Of a stretch of DNA of 64,000 nt, positions 44,820 through 54,760 are shown in pieces (positions within the stretch are counted from its first letter, which is position 1; each line of letters opens with the position of its first letter). This stretch comes from Planktothrix sp. PCC 11201 (GTDB lineage Bacteria; Cyanobacteriota; Cyanobacteriia; Cyanobacteriales; Microcoleaceae): the NCBI RefSeq assembly GCF_900009135.1, contig NZ_LT797703.1, forward strand, positions 152,543-216,542. Reading direction: 5' to 3'. A program made the position numbers and the translations under genes. A model generated the notes under the pieces. That model was not told where the DNA came from and did no database searches. It saw nothing but the letters and a program-made list of their open reading frames with translations.

Positions 44820-46466
44820 ATGAAAAAAATTGGACAAACTTTTATCACCTGGCTGCTAGTTACCTTTCTGATGGTCACCGCCATTCCTCTAGTGGTGGCA
44901 CAGAATTCTCCATCCCCTAAACCCAATGTACCCGCAATTGAGTCTAACCGTGGGTCTGTAATACTAGACAACGAAACTTTATTTGTGATTGAAACTGAAT
45001 TAGGCGGTTCGTCTCCTTCAGAACGTTCTCAACGCATGAGCCAAAGCTTGAAGGATTTTGCTGACAACCAAGCCCTATCTCTGAACGAACTTGAAATCTA
45101 TACGGGGGACAAGGACGGCATTCCCTTAACGGTAATTCGTGCTGGCAATCTTTTTTTAACCACAATCTCCAGCGCCGATGCCCAAATAGCGGGCAAACCG
45201 CGCCCCGAATTAGCCACATTGTATTTAGAAAAAATCAAGGCGGGAGTCAGTCGCTACCGAGAGCAAAGGAGTCTGGAATATTTGCTGCGTGCTAGTTTGT
45301 GGAGTGTTTTAGCCACCGTGGCTCTGATTATTATTTTATTGATTACTAATAACGTCTTTGCCAGAATTGACCAAAGACTCAAAATTTGGGAAGAATCTTA
45401 TATTCGCCCCGTGCGGTTTGGCAATTGGGAACTGATTCGTGCCAACCAATTAGACAATATCATTCTTTGGCTGGTTCGGCTGGTGCAGGTGGGGATGATT
45501 CTAGGGCTATTGGCTGCCTATTTTCCCTTTGTCCTGAGACAATTTCCTTGGACGAGGGAATTAGCCAAAACCTTGGAGGGCTATTTGGTCGCCACATTAC
45601 AAACGGGGTGGCAAGCTTTTATCAATTATTTGCCTAGTTTGTTGACAATTATCCTCGTCATTGTTGCGACCCAATTTCTTCTGAGCTTATCCAAACCTTT
45701 CTTCCGAGAATTGAGTACCGGGACATTTTCTTTACCGGGCTTCTATAGCGAGTGGGCCGATGCTACCCAAAAGCTGGTTAATTTTTTAATTATTGCTTTG
45801 GCGGCAGTGATTATCTTTCCGTTATTGCCGGGATTCCAGTCTCCTGCGTTTCAAGGGATATCTGTGTTTTTAGGGCTGCTGATTTCTCTGGGCTCTACCT
45901 CTGTTATTTCTAATCTGGTTTCTGGTAGTGTTCTGATCTATACTCGGGCATTTCGGGTGGGTGATCGGATTAAAATTGGCGACATCTCTGGGAAAGTTCT
46001 GGAAACTACCCTGCTGGTAACTCGTATCCTGACTCCTACGAATGTCGTCGTTAGTATTCCCAATTCTCAAATGAGCACCAGTTCTATTGAAAACTTCAGT
46101 TTTAGCCATCGAGAATTAAACCAGCCCTTGATCCTACGGACGACGGTGTATTTAGGGTATGAAGTCCCCTGGCGCGAAGCTTACCAGGCTTTGATCCAAG
46201 CGGCACTGCGTACGGAAGGAATGCTGGAGTCTCCGCCACCTTTCGTACTACAAGGGGAACTAAACGAAGTTTACGTTACCTATTTGCTCAATGCCTATAT
46301 GAATGTGGAGTATTTTCAGGGCAAAACTTCAAAAGGAATTGAACAAGCTTACTCCCAATTGAATGAAAATATCCGAGATTGTTGTGCCACAGCCGGAATT
46401 CGGATTTTTGCTCCTAATTATGAAGCCGATCCTACCAATTACGGCCCGGCGGTTGATAAAATTTAA
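44820..46466 (+). CDS. MscS-family mechanosensitive channel
   Basis: A 548-residue protein. The signal peptide (MKKIGQTFITWLLVTFLMVT...VVA) is followed by a periplasmic domain to about 155, membrane helices near 163-182, 215-240, 275-295 and 320-345, and then the pore helix and beta domain of MscS (GLLISLGSTSVISNLVSG, YTRAFRVGDRIKIGDISGKV, NVVVSIPNSQMSTSSIENF). It releases solutes on hypo-osmotic shock. It is longer than E. coli MscS because of the extra N-terminal part. It begins 9 bp after the HAD gene and is flanked by the duplicated HAD 3' ends. Confidence 0.9.
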   Translation: MKKIGQTFITWLLVTFLMVTAIPLVVAQNSPSPKPNVPAIESNRGSVILDNETLFVIETELGGSSPSERSQRMSQSLKDFADNQALSLNELEIYTGDKDGIPLTVIRAGNLFLTTISSADAQIAGKPRPELATLYLEKIKAGVSRYREQRSLEYLLRASLWSVLATVALIIILLITNNVFARIDQRLKIWEESYIRPVRFGNWELIRANQLDNIILWLVRLVQVGMILGLLAAYFPFVLRQFPWTRELAKTLEGYLVATLQTGWQAFINYLPSLLTIILVIVATQFLLSLSKPFFRELSTGTFSLPGFYSEWADATQKLVNFLIIALAAVIIFPLLPGFQSPAFQGISVFLGLLISLGSTSVISNLVSGSVLIYTRAFRVGDRIKIGDISGKVLETTLLVTRILTPTNVVVSIPNSQMSTSSIENFSFSHRELNQPLILRTTVYLGYEVPWREAYQALIQAALRTEGMLESPPPFVLQGELNEVYVTYLLNAYMNVEYFQGKTSKGIEQAYSQLNENIRDCCATAGIRIFAPNYEADPTNYGPAVDKI

Positions 46467-46473
46467 CCGCGTC

Positions 46474-46547
46474 TATGATCCCAATCGTTGACAAGATTTG
46501 GGGGTAGCATTGGTAATTGAGGACTTTACCCCGGTTGGGATAAATAG
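46474..46547 (+). pseudogene. Decayed second copy of the HAD gene 3' end
   Basis: Aligns with 44727-44800 (for example GATTTGGGGGTA and GTAATTGAGGA in both) at roughly 75-80% identity. The frame reads DPNR-stop-QDLGVALVIEDFTPVG, compared with DPNRLKDLGVTFVIEDFTQVD in the intact gene. It overlaps the 3' end of the convergent RsbQ-like gene (46526). Confidence 0.75.
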
Positions 46548-47344
46548 TCTTTGATTAAATTAATCGTTTCCTGGGGATGACTCATCTGGGGACAATGCCC
46601 GGTAGCTTCCATTAATTTTAAGGTACCTTCATAAAGGTAGCGCTGAAGATAGTATCCCACTTCTACAGGAGCGATCGCATCATCGGTACATTGTAAAATC
46701 AATGAGGGTGTTCTAACTTTCAGTAAATCCGGGCGATTATCGGAGTAAAAAGTTGCCCTAGCAAAACAACTAGCCACCACCGCATTAGTTGAACAAAAAC
46801 TGGCTTCTAGCTCCTGAATGAGCTCCGGGTGATCCTGATTTTGCATGACAATGGGAGCCAAAAAACTCGCCCAACCGATATAATTTTTCCCCATTAGATC
46901 GAGTAAATCTTCAATATCTGAACGCTCAAATCCACCGATATAATCATCCGATGAATCATTAATATAACAGGGAGAAGGACAAATCAAAACCATCTTTTTA
47001 AATAATTCGGGAGCTTTAATTGAGGCTAAAAGACCCACCATACTACTCACAGAATGACCGACAAAAAATATATTTTCTAAGGACAAAGCTGTAATAATAT
47101 CCAGAACATCCTGAACATAACCCTGGAGATCAGCATATCTTTCTACACTATAAGCATTCATATCTGATTTTCCTGACCCTACATAGTCAAAAACAATAAT
47201 TTTATAGTCATTTTCAAAAGCAGGTGTGATGAAACGCCACATATTTTGATCACAGCCAAACCCATGGGCAAATAATAGGGGTTGTGTTCCTTGTCCCAAA
47301 ATTTTTACGTTGTTTCTTTTCAGAATATTTTCAGTCACTATCAT
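46526..47344 (-). CDS. RsbQ-like alpha/beta hydrolase
   Basis: A 272-residue protein of the RsbQ/D14/KAI2 type (RsbQ is 269 residues). The catalytic triad fits by position: Ser98 in VGHSVSSM, Asp221/222 in LQCTDDAIAP, and His250 in ATGHCPQMSHP; RsbQ, as I recall, uses S96, D219 and H247. FAHGFGCDQNMWRF and VFDYVGSGKSD are also typical. RsbQ makes or senses a small hydrophobic molecule that activates the PAS domain of RsbP in Bacillus energy stress. Here the gene directly upstream encodes a PAS-cyclase, 53 bp away on the same strand. The last codons are read in the HAD 3' remnant. Confidence 0.85.
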   Translation of the reverse strand: MIVTENILKRNNVKILGQGTQPLLFAHGFGCDQNMWRFITPAFENDYKIIVFDYVGSGKSDMNAYSVERYADLQGYVQDVLDIITALSLENIFFVGHSVSSMVGLLASIKAPELFKKMVLICPSPCYINDSSDDYIGGFERSDIEDLLDLMGKNYIGWASFLAPIVMQNQDHPELIQELEASFCSTNAVVASCFARATFYSDNRPDLLKVRTPSLILQCTDDAIAPVEVGYYLQRYLYEGTLKLMEATGHCPQMSHPQETINLIKDYLSQPG

Positions 47345-47397
47345 CTGTTTTGTTTTCTTAATTTTAATTAACCGTTATCAAAAGTTTGAGCGATTCC

Positions 47398-48405
47398 CTA
47401 TTCTATGATATGAAATTTAATCAATTTCCATGCTATTAAAGAATTGGCTTTTCCTTTAAGATCAATGGGCTTTTTTGCTTCTACTTCTAATAAATGACTC
47501 ATACTTTGATAAACTGTATCAGAAATCGTAATTTCTTCGGCAGGAGTTGCACCTTCTAAACGTTTAGCAGTATTCACAACATCACCAATTACAGTATAAG
47601 TTCTCACCCCAGTTCCACCAAATAATCCTTCAATTACATTACCACAATGGACGGCACAACCCGTACTAATATTTTCGGGTTTGAGGATGTCTGAGGCTGC
47701 TTTTTGCATGGCGATCGCTGCTTTTACTCCCTGTTGGGGTGTGGCATAAATTGCCATAATTTCATCGGCCGTAAAACTAACTTTTAGGGGGTTAAATTGG
47801 GCTGCTATGGGTTCCACATGACGATAATAGTTATTTAATACCGTAGCCACATGATCGGGTTCTCTCTGTTCGCACCAGGCGGTAAATCCTCGAATATCCA
47901 TAAATAAAATAGTCCGATCAAACCGTTGAAATTTTAATTGTTCGGGATTATTAATTGCCGCATTGACGACATGACTTCCCATACCCCATTCCGCTAATTT
48001 TTTTAAGATTTCTGTGATTTGAGTATGCTGATTAATTGGGGTAAAAATACAATCATTAAAAAATTTTTCTTGGTGTTCTCTCCTAACTGCATTCACCAGC
48101 ATGGGAATATCGGTTCCATCTTTTGAACGTAAAGAAAAATAGATTTCTTCTGCTTTTCCATAAAATTTTAATAAGGGAAAAAAATGGGTTTGGCAAAAAA
48201 TACGCACGGCCAATGGTAAAATTGAGTTCATGGATTTTCCCTGGAGTTCGTGGGTTTCATAGCCGAGTAATTTTAATAATGTATTATTGATTATGGCGAT
48301 CATCTTATCATCGGTAAATGACAAAAAACCGCAGGGTGCATTATTAAGAATTTCATCGATAGAGTCTGTCATAACAGTAGTGAAGTTGAGGGTAGATGAG
48401 TTCAT
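47398..48405 (-). CDS. PAS domain-class III nucleotide cyclase
   Basis: A 335-residue protein. The PAS domain is at about 12-130 (CGFLSFTDDKMIAIINNTLL, KLLGYETHELQGKSMNSILP). The cyclase homology domain is at about 165-325: first metal Asp in TILFMDIRGFTAW, second-metal region VSFTADEIMAIY, then TYTVIGDVVNTAKRLEG. The lysine usual before the second metal Asp in adenylate cyclases (KxxGD) is Ser here, and the position of the specificity Asp is Thr, so the product cannot be assumed. It is grouped with the RsbQ-like gene, which suggests ligand control through PAS, and it follows another cyclase gene. Confidence 0.85.
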   Translation of the reverse strand: MNSSTLNFTTVMTDSIDEILNNAPCGFLSFTDDKMIAIINNTLLKLLGYETHELQGKSMNSILPLAVRIFCQTHFFPLLKFYGKAEEIYFSLRSKDGTDIPMLVNAVRREHQEKFFNDCIFTPINQHTQITEILKKLAEWGMGSHVVNAAINNPEQLKFQRFDRTILFMDIRGFTAWCEQREPDHVATVLNNYYRHVEPIAAQFNPLKVSFTADEIMAIYATPQQGVKAAIAMQKAASDILKPENISTGCAVHCGNVIEGLFGGTGVRTYTVIGDVVNTAKRLEGATPAEEITISDTVYQSMSHLLEVEAKKPIDLKGKANSLIAWKLIKFHIIE

Positions 48406-48479
48406 ATTTAAGGCAATTATGGAGTGAACAATTGGTAATGGTCAGGAATTAAGTGATCTTCATGATTGATGAATATAGT

Positions 48480-50399
48480 TTATTCCTGATTCCTAGAGTT
48501 AACCGTTTCTTGAATTAACCAATAGGTAGTCATTTCCCCCCTACCTTTGACTTCAATTTGTCCGCGTTTTTCCAAGATGTAGGAATTTTTTAAGCGTTCA
48601 TAGGTAGCTTCAGTGACTTGAATTTTCCCCGGTAAACCGGAGGATTCCATCCGAGAAGCGACATTAACCGCATCCCCCCATAAGTCATAAATAAATTTTT
48701 TCACCCCAATTACTCCCGCAATAACTGATCCGCTATTGATGCCAATTCTAATTTGTAAAGGTTCGTTATATTGGGTTTGAAAATTGGCGATCGCTCTTTG
48801 CATATCTAAAGCGATTTGAGCCACAGCTTCAGCATGATCGGGCTTGGCTAGGGGTAAACCTCCGACCACCATATAGGCATCCCCAATGGTTTTAATTTTT
48901 TCTAAACCATGCTTTTCTGTCAGTTGATCAAACACCGAAAACACTTGATTTAATCGCTCCACTAATTCATCGGGTTGAATGCGAGTTGAAAGGGGCGTAA
49001 ACCCAACAATATCGGCAAATAAAATGGTGACTTCATCAAATTTTTCGGCAATAGAACTGCTATCATATTTGAGACGTTCTGCAATCGATGGAGGCAAAAT
49101 ATTCAGTAATAGTTTTTCTGAACGTTCCCGGCTTTCCTGGAGTGCTTTGTCGGTATTTTTCCGTTCTAATTCGGCGCCAGCCCGGGCTGCAAATACTTTT
49201 AAAACCAGTTCTCTAGTTTGGTCATCTTGCATACAGTTGGTATCCAAAACAGCAATATGACCAATGACATTTTCTGATGAATCAATCAGGGGAATTCCCG
49301 CATAACTACGGGCTTTTAACTCCACTAAATCTTGATCTTCTGGAAACCGATTAATAATATTATCGGGATAACAACAATATTCCCCATTTTCAATAACTTC
49401 ATGGCAAGGTGTTCCTTTTAAGTCATATTCAATATTATCAACAAAACTTCTATGAAGCCAAAATGCTAAGGTGCGAACTCTGGTTTTTTGGGGATTGGTA
49501 CATTCGGTTACAAATGTATAACGAACACCTAAAATTTCAGCTAAGTGCTGAACACAGGAGCGAAAAAAATCATCTCCGGTTTTAGAAGCTGTTCCCTCTA
49601 CAATTAATTTTAGGGCTTCTTCCCGACGTTTGCGATCGCTAATATCCCGCATCACAGTCAAGACTGAATTAGAGGAAATAGGAGAAATATTAACGGATAA
49701 ATCTGTTTTTTTATTTTCGAGAATTAAACTATATTCAACTTCAATGGTCTCCTGGGTTTCTAAAGCAGTTTTAATCCCTGCTAACAAAATATCGGCTTGT
49801 TTTTGGGGGAGAATATCATGAATCGTTTGACCGATTCTTTCCTGTTCCGGCTTATATAATAATTGGGTATTGGGGGTAACCACTTTTAGATAATGCCCAT
49901 CCGCATCAAAAACCACAATTGATTCCTTCATCGCTTTAAATAAAGCGTTAACTTCCGCCTCGGATTTTTCTAAGGCTTGATTTTGAGTTTTCAGGGTTTT
50001 CTGAAGGACTTGAAGTTTTAATTGGGTTTGAACTCGAATGAGAACTTCTTCGATTTGAAAGGGTTTAGTAATATAATCTATTCCTCCGACTTCAAAAGCT
50101 TGGACTTTATCCTTGACATCATCTCCAGCACTTAAAAATATAACGGGTACAGAACTGGTTTTGGGATCGGATTTTAAGATTTTACAGACCTCATAACCGG
50201 TAATTTGGGGCATATTAATATCCAGAAGAATCAGATCGGGAATTACGGTTCTCGCAGCCATTAAAGCCACATTTCCATTAATCGCTTTCCGCACTTGATA
50301 TCCTTGCTGGACGAGGAAATCGGATAAAAAACGAATGTTGTCAACATTGTCATCAACAATCAGAATATCGGCTTTAAATTGATCGGTATTAATATTCAT
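48480..50399 (-). CDS. Response regulator-PAS-GAF-adenylate cyclase
   Basis: A 639-residue protein. The receiver is at 1-130 (ILIVDDNVDNIRFLSDFL; Asp in LILLDINMPQITG; Lys in YITKPFQIEE). PAS lies at about 150-255, GAF at about 270-415 (YTFVTECTNPQKTRVRTLAF), and a signalling helix (ERSEKLLLNILPPSIAERLK) precedes the cyclase domain at about 435-625. The metal Asp residues are in VTILFADIVGFTPL and KTIGDAYMVV. Lys in KTIGD and Asp in YDLWGDAVNVASRME match ATP specificity, so cAMP is the likely product. It probably receives phosphate from the MHYT hybrid kinase encoded just upstream (65 bp). Confidence 0.9.
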   Translation of the reverse strand: MNINTDQFKADILIVDDNVDNIRFLSDFLVQQGYQVRKAINGNVALMAARTVIPDLILLDINMPQITGYEVCKILKSDPKTSSVPVIFLSAGDDVKDKVQAFEVGGIDYITKPFQIEEVLIRVQTQLKLQVLQKTLKTQNQALEKSEAEVNALFKAMKESIVVFDADGHYLKVVTPNTQLLYKPEQERIGQTIHDILPQKQADILLAGIKTALETQETIEVEYSLILENKKTDLSVNISPISSNSVLTVMRDISDRKRREEALKLIVEGTASKTGDDFFRSCVQHLAEILGVRYTFVTECTNPQKTRVRTLAFWLHRSFVDNIEYDLKGTPCHEVIENGEYCCYPDNIINRFPEDQDLVELKARSYAGIPLIDSSENVIGHIAVLDTNCMQDDQTRELVLKVFAARAGAELERKNTDKALQESRERSEKLLLNILPPSIAERLKYDSSSIAEKFDEVTILFADIVGFTPLSTRIQPDELVERLNQVFSVFDQLTEKHGLEKIKTIGDAYMVVGGLPLAKPDHAEAVAQIALDMQRAIANFQTQYNEPLQIRIGINSGSVIAGVIGVKKFIYDLWGDAVNVASRMESSGLPGKIQVTEATYERLKNSYILEKRGQIEVKGRGEMTTYWLIQETVNSRNQE

Positions 50400-50464
50400 A
50401 AATAACTAACTTAATGACGGAGTAGGATAGCGGGAACTTTGACGCAGGGGATGGTTTGATGGGG

Positions 50465-53400
50465 TTAGGGTTGTCCCTTCGTAATCTGGTCACTTGTGAG
50501 TTCTAAAATAGTTTGAAATTCAAAATTCATGTTTAACCGATTTAGAATAGTCATTAATTCCTGATTTTCAGGGGGAATTTGAGCAATCAAATCTGCAATT
50601 TTCTCATCACTTCCTTGAGCCGCCGCATAATAGAGTTCTCCTTGCCATTGTGGGGACATAGTAGTGAGGAGAAAACTTAAACTTTCTTCTGAATTCGTAG
50701 GGAAATTAGAACTTGATTGTTCTGACTGAGTTTCATTTTCTTGATAGGTATATTGTACACCTAAATGCTGGCTAATTTTTTCCAGTAAATTGTCAACTTC
50801 TAGGGGTTTAGTAACGAAATCATCACAACCACAGGCTAAAATTTGTTCTTGATCCTCCTGAAAGACACTGGCGGTTAAAATGATAATTTTAGTTTGTTGT
50901 CCTAGGGGTGTACCTTTAATTAATTTAGTGGCGGTTAACCCATCTAGGACGGGCATTCTGACATCCATTAAAATTAAGTCTGGTTGCCAAGTTTTCCAAC
51001 AATCAATGGCTTCTTGACCATTTTCTGCATTCTCAATTTTAAACCCCAGACTTGATAATAATTCATTCAATAATAAACGACTATCTAAACGGTCATCGAC
51101 GACTAAAATTTTATAGTCTGGCTGTCCGGGTGCAAGATAAATTGCTTTAGCTTTAGTTGTATTCACAGGCAATGGATAATACTCCAAAGAATGGGTCGGA
51201 ATTTCAAAGCTAAATAAAGTTCCGATTCCTAACTGACTTCTGACGTGAATATCTCCGCCCATAAGTTGTATATATTTTCGACTAATGGCTAATCCTAATC
51301 CGGTTCCCTGATTAGAATTTCGTCCTGATTCAGTTTGTTTAAAGGGTTCAAAGAGCAGGTCAATTTCTTCGGGAGCAATTCCCGCCCCCGTGTCTTCGAC
51401 TTCAAATAAAATAAACTCTAATTTCTGCTGATTCGCGGAATCAATAGCCAAATTTTCCCCATCTAAATCCTCTAAATTACAAGCTAAGGAAGATTCGGGT
51501 TGAACAATTTGATATTCCCGTTTTACCCTGACTCGAATTTCCCCTTGAGTGGTAAATTTAATGGCATTGCTTAACAAATTTAATAAAACCTGTCGTAATT
51601 TTCCTTCATCAGTTTCTAAATAACGGGGTAGGTCGGGTGCGTACTCAAATTTTAATTCTAAGCCTTGGGATTCTGCCCGCATTTGCATCATTTTTCTTAA
51701 CCCCTCTAGGAGACTAATTAAATCAAACTGATGTTGGTTGAGGGTAGTTCTTCCGGCTTCAATTTTAGACATTTCCAAAACGTCATTAATCAAGGTTAAT
51801 AAATGTTCCCCTGCTTGATTGATAATCCCCACATATTTATGATGTTTGGAAGACAATAAAGGATCTTCATTCATTAATTGAGTAAACCCTAAAATTGCAT
51901 TCAAGGGTGTTCTTAACTCATGACTCATACTCGCTAAAAATTCTGATTTAGCTTGATTGGCTGTATCAGCTGCTACGACTGCTTTTTGTAGCTGAATCGA
52001 TTGTTTTTGTGTGGTTTCTAATAATTCAGTTTGTTGTAAAGCGACGCCCAACTGATTACTAATTTGGATGGCAATATTAATTTCTACTTCCTTCCACTGA
52101 CGAGGACTAGAGTTTTGGTAAGTGGCGAGTAAACCCCATAATTGATTGTTAGAAAAAATCGGAGTAATAATATAGGCTCTAGCCTGAAAACTCTCTAATA
52201 AGTTGATATAACATTGATTAAATCCAGCGTTATAAATATCAGTAACCGCACGATAGTTAGCTCCCTGACTATATAGACCTCCTTGGGTATCTTTCAAATA
52301 AGTATCTTGGAGCACAGAGGAATTGCTAGAAGAATTATTTTCAAATAGTTTAACGGTACACCGTTCATTTTCTGTGGTATTTTCCTGTAATGAGGGATTA
52401 GTATTTTGTTCTTCAAATAAAGACATCCAACCCGGACTAACGGATTCGGCGATGAATTCTCCACTCCAGTCCGGGCGGAACTGGTACACCACAACCCGTT
52501 CACAATTAAGCACTCGTCTTAATTCTAAAGCAGTGGTGGAAAAAATTGTTTTTATGTCTAAGGTTTGGCGGATTCTTTGAATTGCTTTTGCTAGGGCTTG
52601 TTCCCGTTTTAAACTTTCTTCTAAAGCAATTTGGGTATTTTTGCTGTCGGTGATATCTTCAGAAATACACAACATATGGGTGATTTTTTGATGGTTAATA
52701 ATCGGGATTTTTTGTGTTTTTAATATTAGGTCTTGATCGGCTAGATTATGAATCATAAATTCCGGGATTTCTACGGCTTTTTTGTGATTTAAAATTTCTA
52801 AAATATGGGATCGAAAATAATCCGCTTGCTTCTGAGGTAGAAGACTATAAATATTTTTGCCTAAAATTTCATCTCTTTTGACTCCAAATATGGTTTCACT
52901 GGATTTATTCCAGAGTTCAAATCTAAAATCATTTTCAATATTTTTTACATAGATGGCTAAGGGAATATTTTCAATAATTGTATTTAAAAATTGTTGAGAT
53001 TCGGCAAGTTTTTGATCCAGTTTTTTCCGTTCGGTAATATTATTAAAAGTGCAAACAATTCGTTCTAATTTACCTGCACTATTGAACTGAGGATCAATAT
53101 TCAATAATAACCAAGCCCTGAGTTGAGAGGACTGGCTTTGAGTCAGTCCCAAAATTAAATTGTGGATGGGTTTCCCTTGGGAAATTGCTTGATGAATGGG
53201 CTGCATTTTCTGGGTTAAGGGATTCCCTTCTTCATCGAGAAATTTCCAAGATAGGGAAAATATATTTTTTCCCTCTAATTCCGGTTCGGTTTGTACTAAT
53301 AAATCTTGAGAGACTTGGTTACTCAAAATAATTGTTCCTTGGGGAGATAAAAGTAATACACCAACGGGCATTTCTCGAATTAGAGAACGGAAGCGTTTTT

Positions 53401-54196
53401 CACTTTCTTGCAGAGCATTTTGATAGACTAATTGACTGGTATACCGTTGATCAAAAACCGATATTACTAAGGTTCCAATCAGCAGAATTAAGGTAACAAT
53501 TCCAATTTGTACCGCTAACCCGGAATTAGCATTGGTTTCCATTAAGTTGACGGGAACAGAAGACTGTTCGACCATGGACATCGCCCACATTCCCGTGTAG
53601 TGCATTCCACTAATCCCAATGCCCATTACCCCGGCACTGCAAACCTTCCAGGGATTAAACGCCGATGAGGGGGCGTTTCGCAGGTAAAATGCCAAACCCA
53701 AGGCTACCATGGAGGCAATAATTGCGATCGCCACCGACAGCAAAACTCGCCCTAAATTGTATTCCATCATCGCCCCAGCAACGGTCATTCCGGCCATGCC
53801 TAGATAGTGCATGGAGGCGATCGCTAATCCCATGACCACACCGCCGGAAAACACCCCCAAACTGAGTTTCGGCCGACTGAATAGTAATAAAGCTAGTCCC
53901 GAGGCGATAATAGCTACCCCCCAGGAGACCAGGGTAATCACCAGGTTGTAGGTCACGGGCAGGGGGAGTTTTAGGGCTAACATCCCGATAAAGTGCATTG
54001 ACCAAATGCCTGTTCCCATGGCAACAGCACCGCCTAACGTCCACAGTAGGCGACTTTGGGGGGGTGATTCGGGGGTGACTCGTGTGGCGAGATCTAAAGC
54101 GGTATAGGAGGCAATCACCGCGATTAAGAAGGAGAAAGCAACTAAAAAGGGTTGATAATGGTTGTGAATAACCGTCATAGTGATTAATAATTTCAT
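50465..54196 (-). CDS. MHYT-PAS-PAS-GAF hybrid histidine kinase with receiver
   Basis: A 1243-residue membrane kinase. The N-terminal seven-helix MHYT sensor (about 1-255) has three MHxxGM motifs (SMHFIGML, SMHYLGMAG, GMHYTGMW) thought to bind metal and sense a diatomic gas. Two PAS domains follow (about 265-520), then GAF (about 535-720), HisKA with SHELRTPLNAILGF (about 760), HATPase (TGLGLAISRKYIQLMGG), and a receiver with DLILMDVRMPVLDG (about 1030-1150). The C-terminal tail of about 80 residues has no recognisable Hpt histidine motif. It is the first gene of the signalling cluster with the downstream REC-cyclase, PAS-cyclase and RsbQ-like genes. Confidence 0.92.
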   Translation of the reverse strand: MKLLITMTVIHNHYQPFLVAFSFLIAVIASYTALDLATRVTPESPPQSRLLWTLGGAVAMGTGIWSMHFIGMLALKLPLPVTYNLVITLVSWGVAIIASGLALLLFSRPKLSLGVFSGGVVMGLAIASMHYLGMAGMTVAGAMMEYNLGRVLLSVAIAIIASMVALGLAFYLRNAPSSAFNPWKVCSAGVMGIGISGMHYTGMWAMSMVEQSSVPVNLMETNANSGLAVQIGIVTLILLIGTLVISVFDQRYTSQLVYQNALQESEKRFRSLIREMPVGVLLLSPQGTIILSNQVSQDLLVQTEPELEGKNIFSLSWKFLDEEGNPLTQKMQPIHQAISQGKPIHNLILGLTQSQSSQLRAWLLLNIDPQFNSAGKLERIVCTFNNITERKKLDQKLAESQQFLNTIIENIPLAIYVKNIENDFRFELWNKSSETIFGVKRDEILGKNIYSLLPQKQADYFRSHILEILNHKKAVEIPEFMIHNLADQDLILKTQKIPIINHQKITHMLCISEDITDSKNTQIALEESLKREQALAKAIQRIRQTLDIKTIFSTTALELRRVLNCERVVVYQFRPDWSGEFIAESVSPGWMSLFEEQNTNPSLQENTTENERCTVKLFENNSSSNSSVLQDTYLKDTQGGLYSQGANYRAVTDIYNAGFNQCYINLLESFQARAYIITPIFSNNQLWGLLATYQNSSPRQWKEVEINIAIQISNQLGVALQQTELLETTQKQSIQLQKAVVAADTANQAKSEFLASMSHELRTPLNAILGFTQLMNEDPLLSSKHHKYVGIINQAGEHLLTLINDVLEMSKIEAGRTTLNQHQFDLISLLEGLRKMMQMRAESQGLELKFEYAPDLPRYLETDEGKLRQVLLNLLSNAIKFTTQGEIRVRVKREYQIVQPESSLACNLEDLDGENLAIDSANQQKLEFILFEVEDTGAGIAPEEIDLLFEPFKQTESGRNSNQGTGLGLAISRKYIQLMGGDIHVRSQLGIGTLFSFEIPTHSLEYYPLPVNTTKAKAIYLAPGQPDYKILVVDDRLDSRLLLNELLSSLGFKIENAENGQEAIDCWKTWQPDLILMDVRMPVLDGLTATKLIKGTPLGQQTKIIILTASVFQEDQEQILACGCDDFVTKPLEVDNLLEKISQHLGVQYTYQENETQSEQSSSNFPTNSEESLSFLLTTMSPQWQGELYYAAAQGSDEKIADLIAQIPPENQELMTILNRLNMNFEFQTILELTSDQITKGQP

Positions 54197-54760
54197 ATTT
54201 TAGAAGTTGAACTAATGATTGATAACCCGGCTTGATTATCGATAATAAAACCTGAATTTAAAGGGTTTTCTTTGATTTTATATAGAATTTTTTCCATAGC
54301 ACATGAGGGGGAAATCATCAGATTGTTGACTTTATTATATCGACATCGCCCCAACTCCTAAAGTAAACATTTTGTTGAAATTCAGAGGAAGGTTTAGAGA
54401 ATAGTGAATAAAAAAGTAGGTTTTTGAATCCTATCTATCAAGATTTAGTATTGATTTAGTATAATTTAATACCAAAATTCAGAGTTAAATGCTTGAATTT
54501 TTCTCTAACAAATTCCTAAAACCCAATATTCATAGATGTTTCATAAAAATCAATTTTTGTCAATACCCTAAAGTTAACCTCTTGTAACTTTCTTCTGCTT
54601 GAATTTTGCAAAAATGGTTAAGTCTATGCAAGGATATTGACATGGGAGTTATAGCAGTACCAAGGCAATTAGGACATTACAAGTCTTTCTCACCCTTTGG
54701 GGTGTTGCCTGCTAGATGGAACCAGTAAGCCATTGCTTCAAGAACACAACACCTGACTGA
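54197..54760. other. 564-bp AT-rich intergenic region, nothing recognised
   Basis: It separates the divergent MHYT kinase and AAA-like genes and therefore should hold both promoters. No reading frame, tRNA or tandem repeat is evident. TTGACA occurs at 54637-54642, but no -10 element stands at the right distance. Confidence 0.5.
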
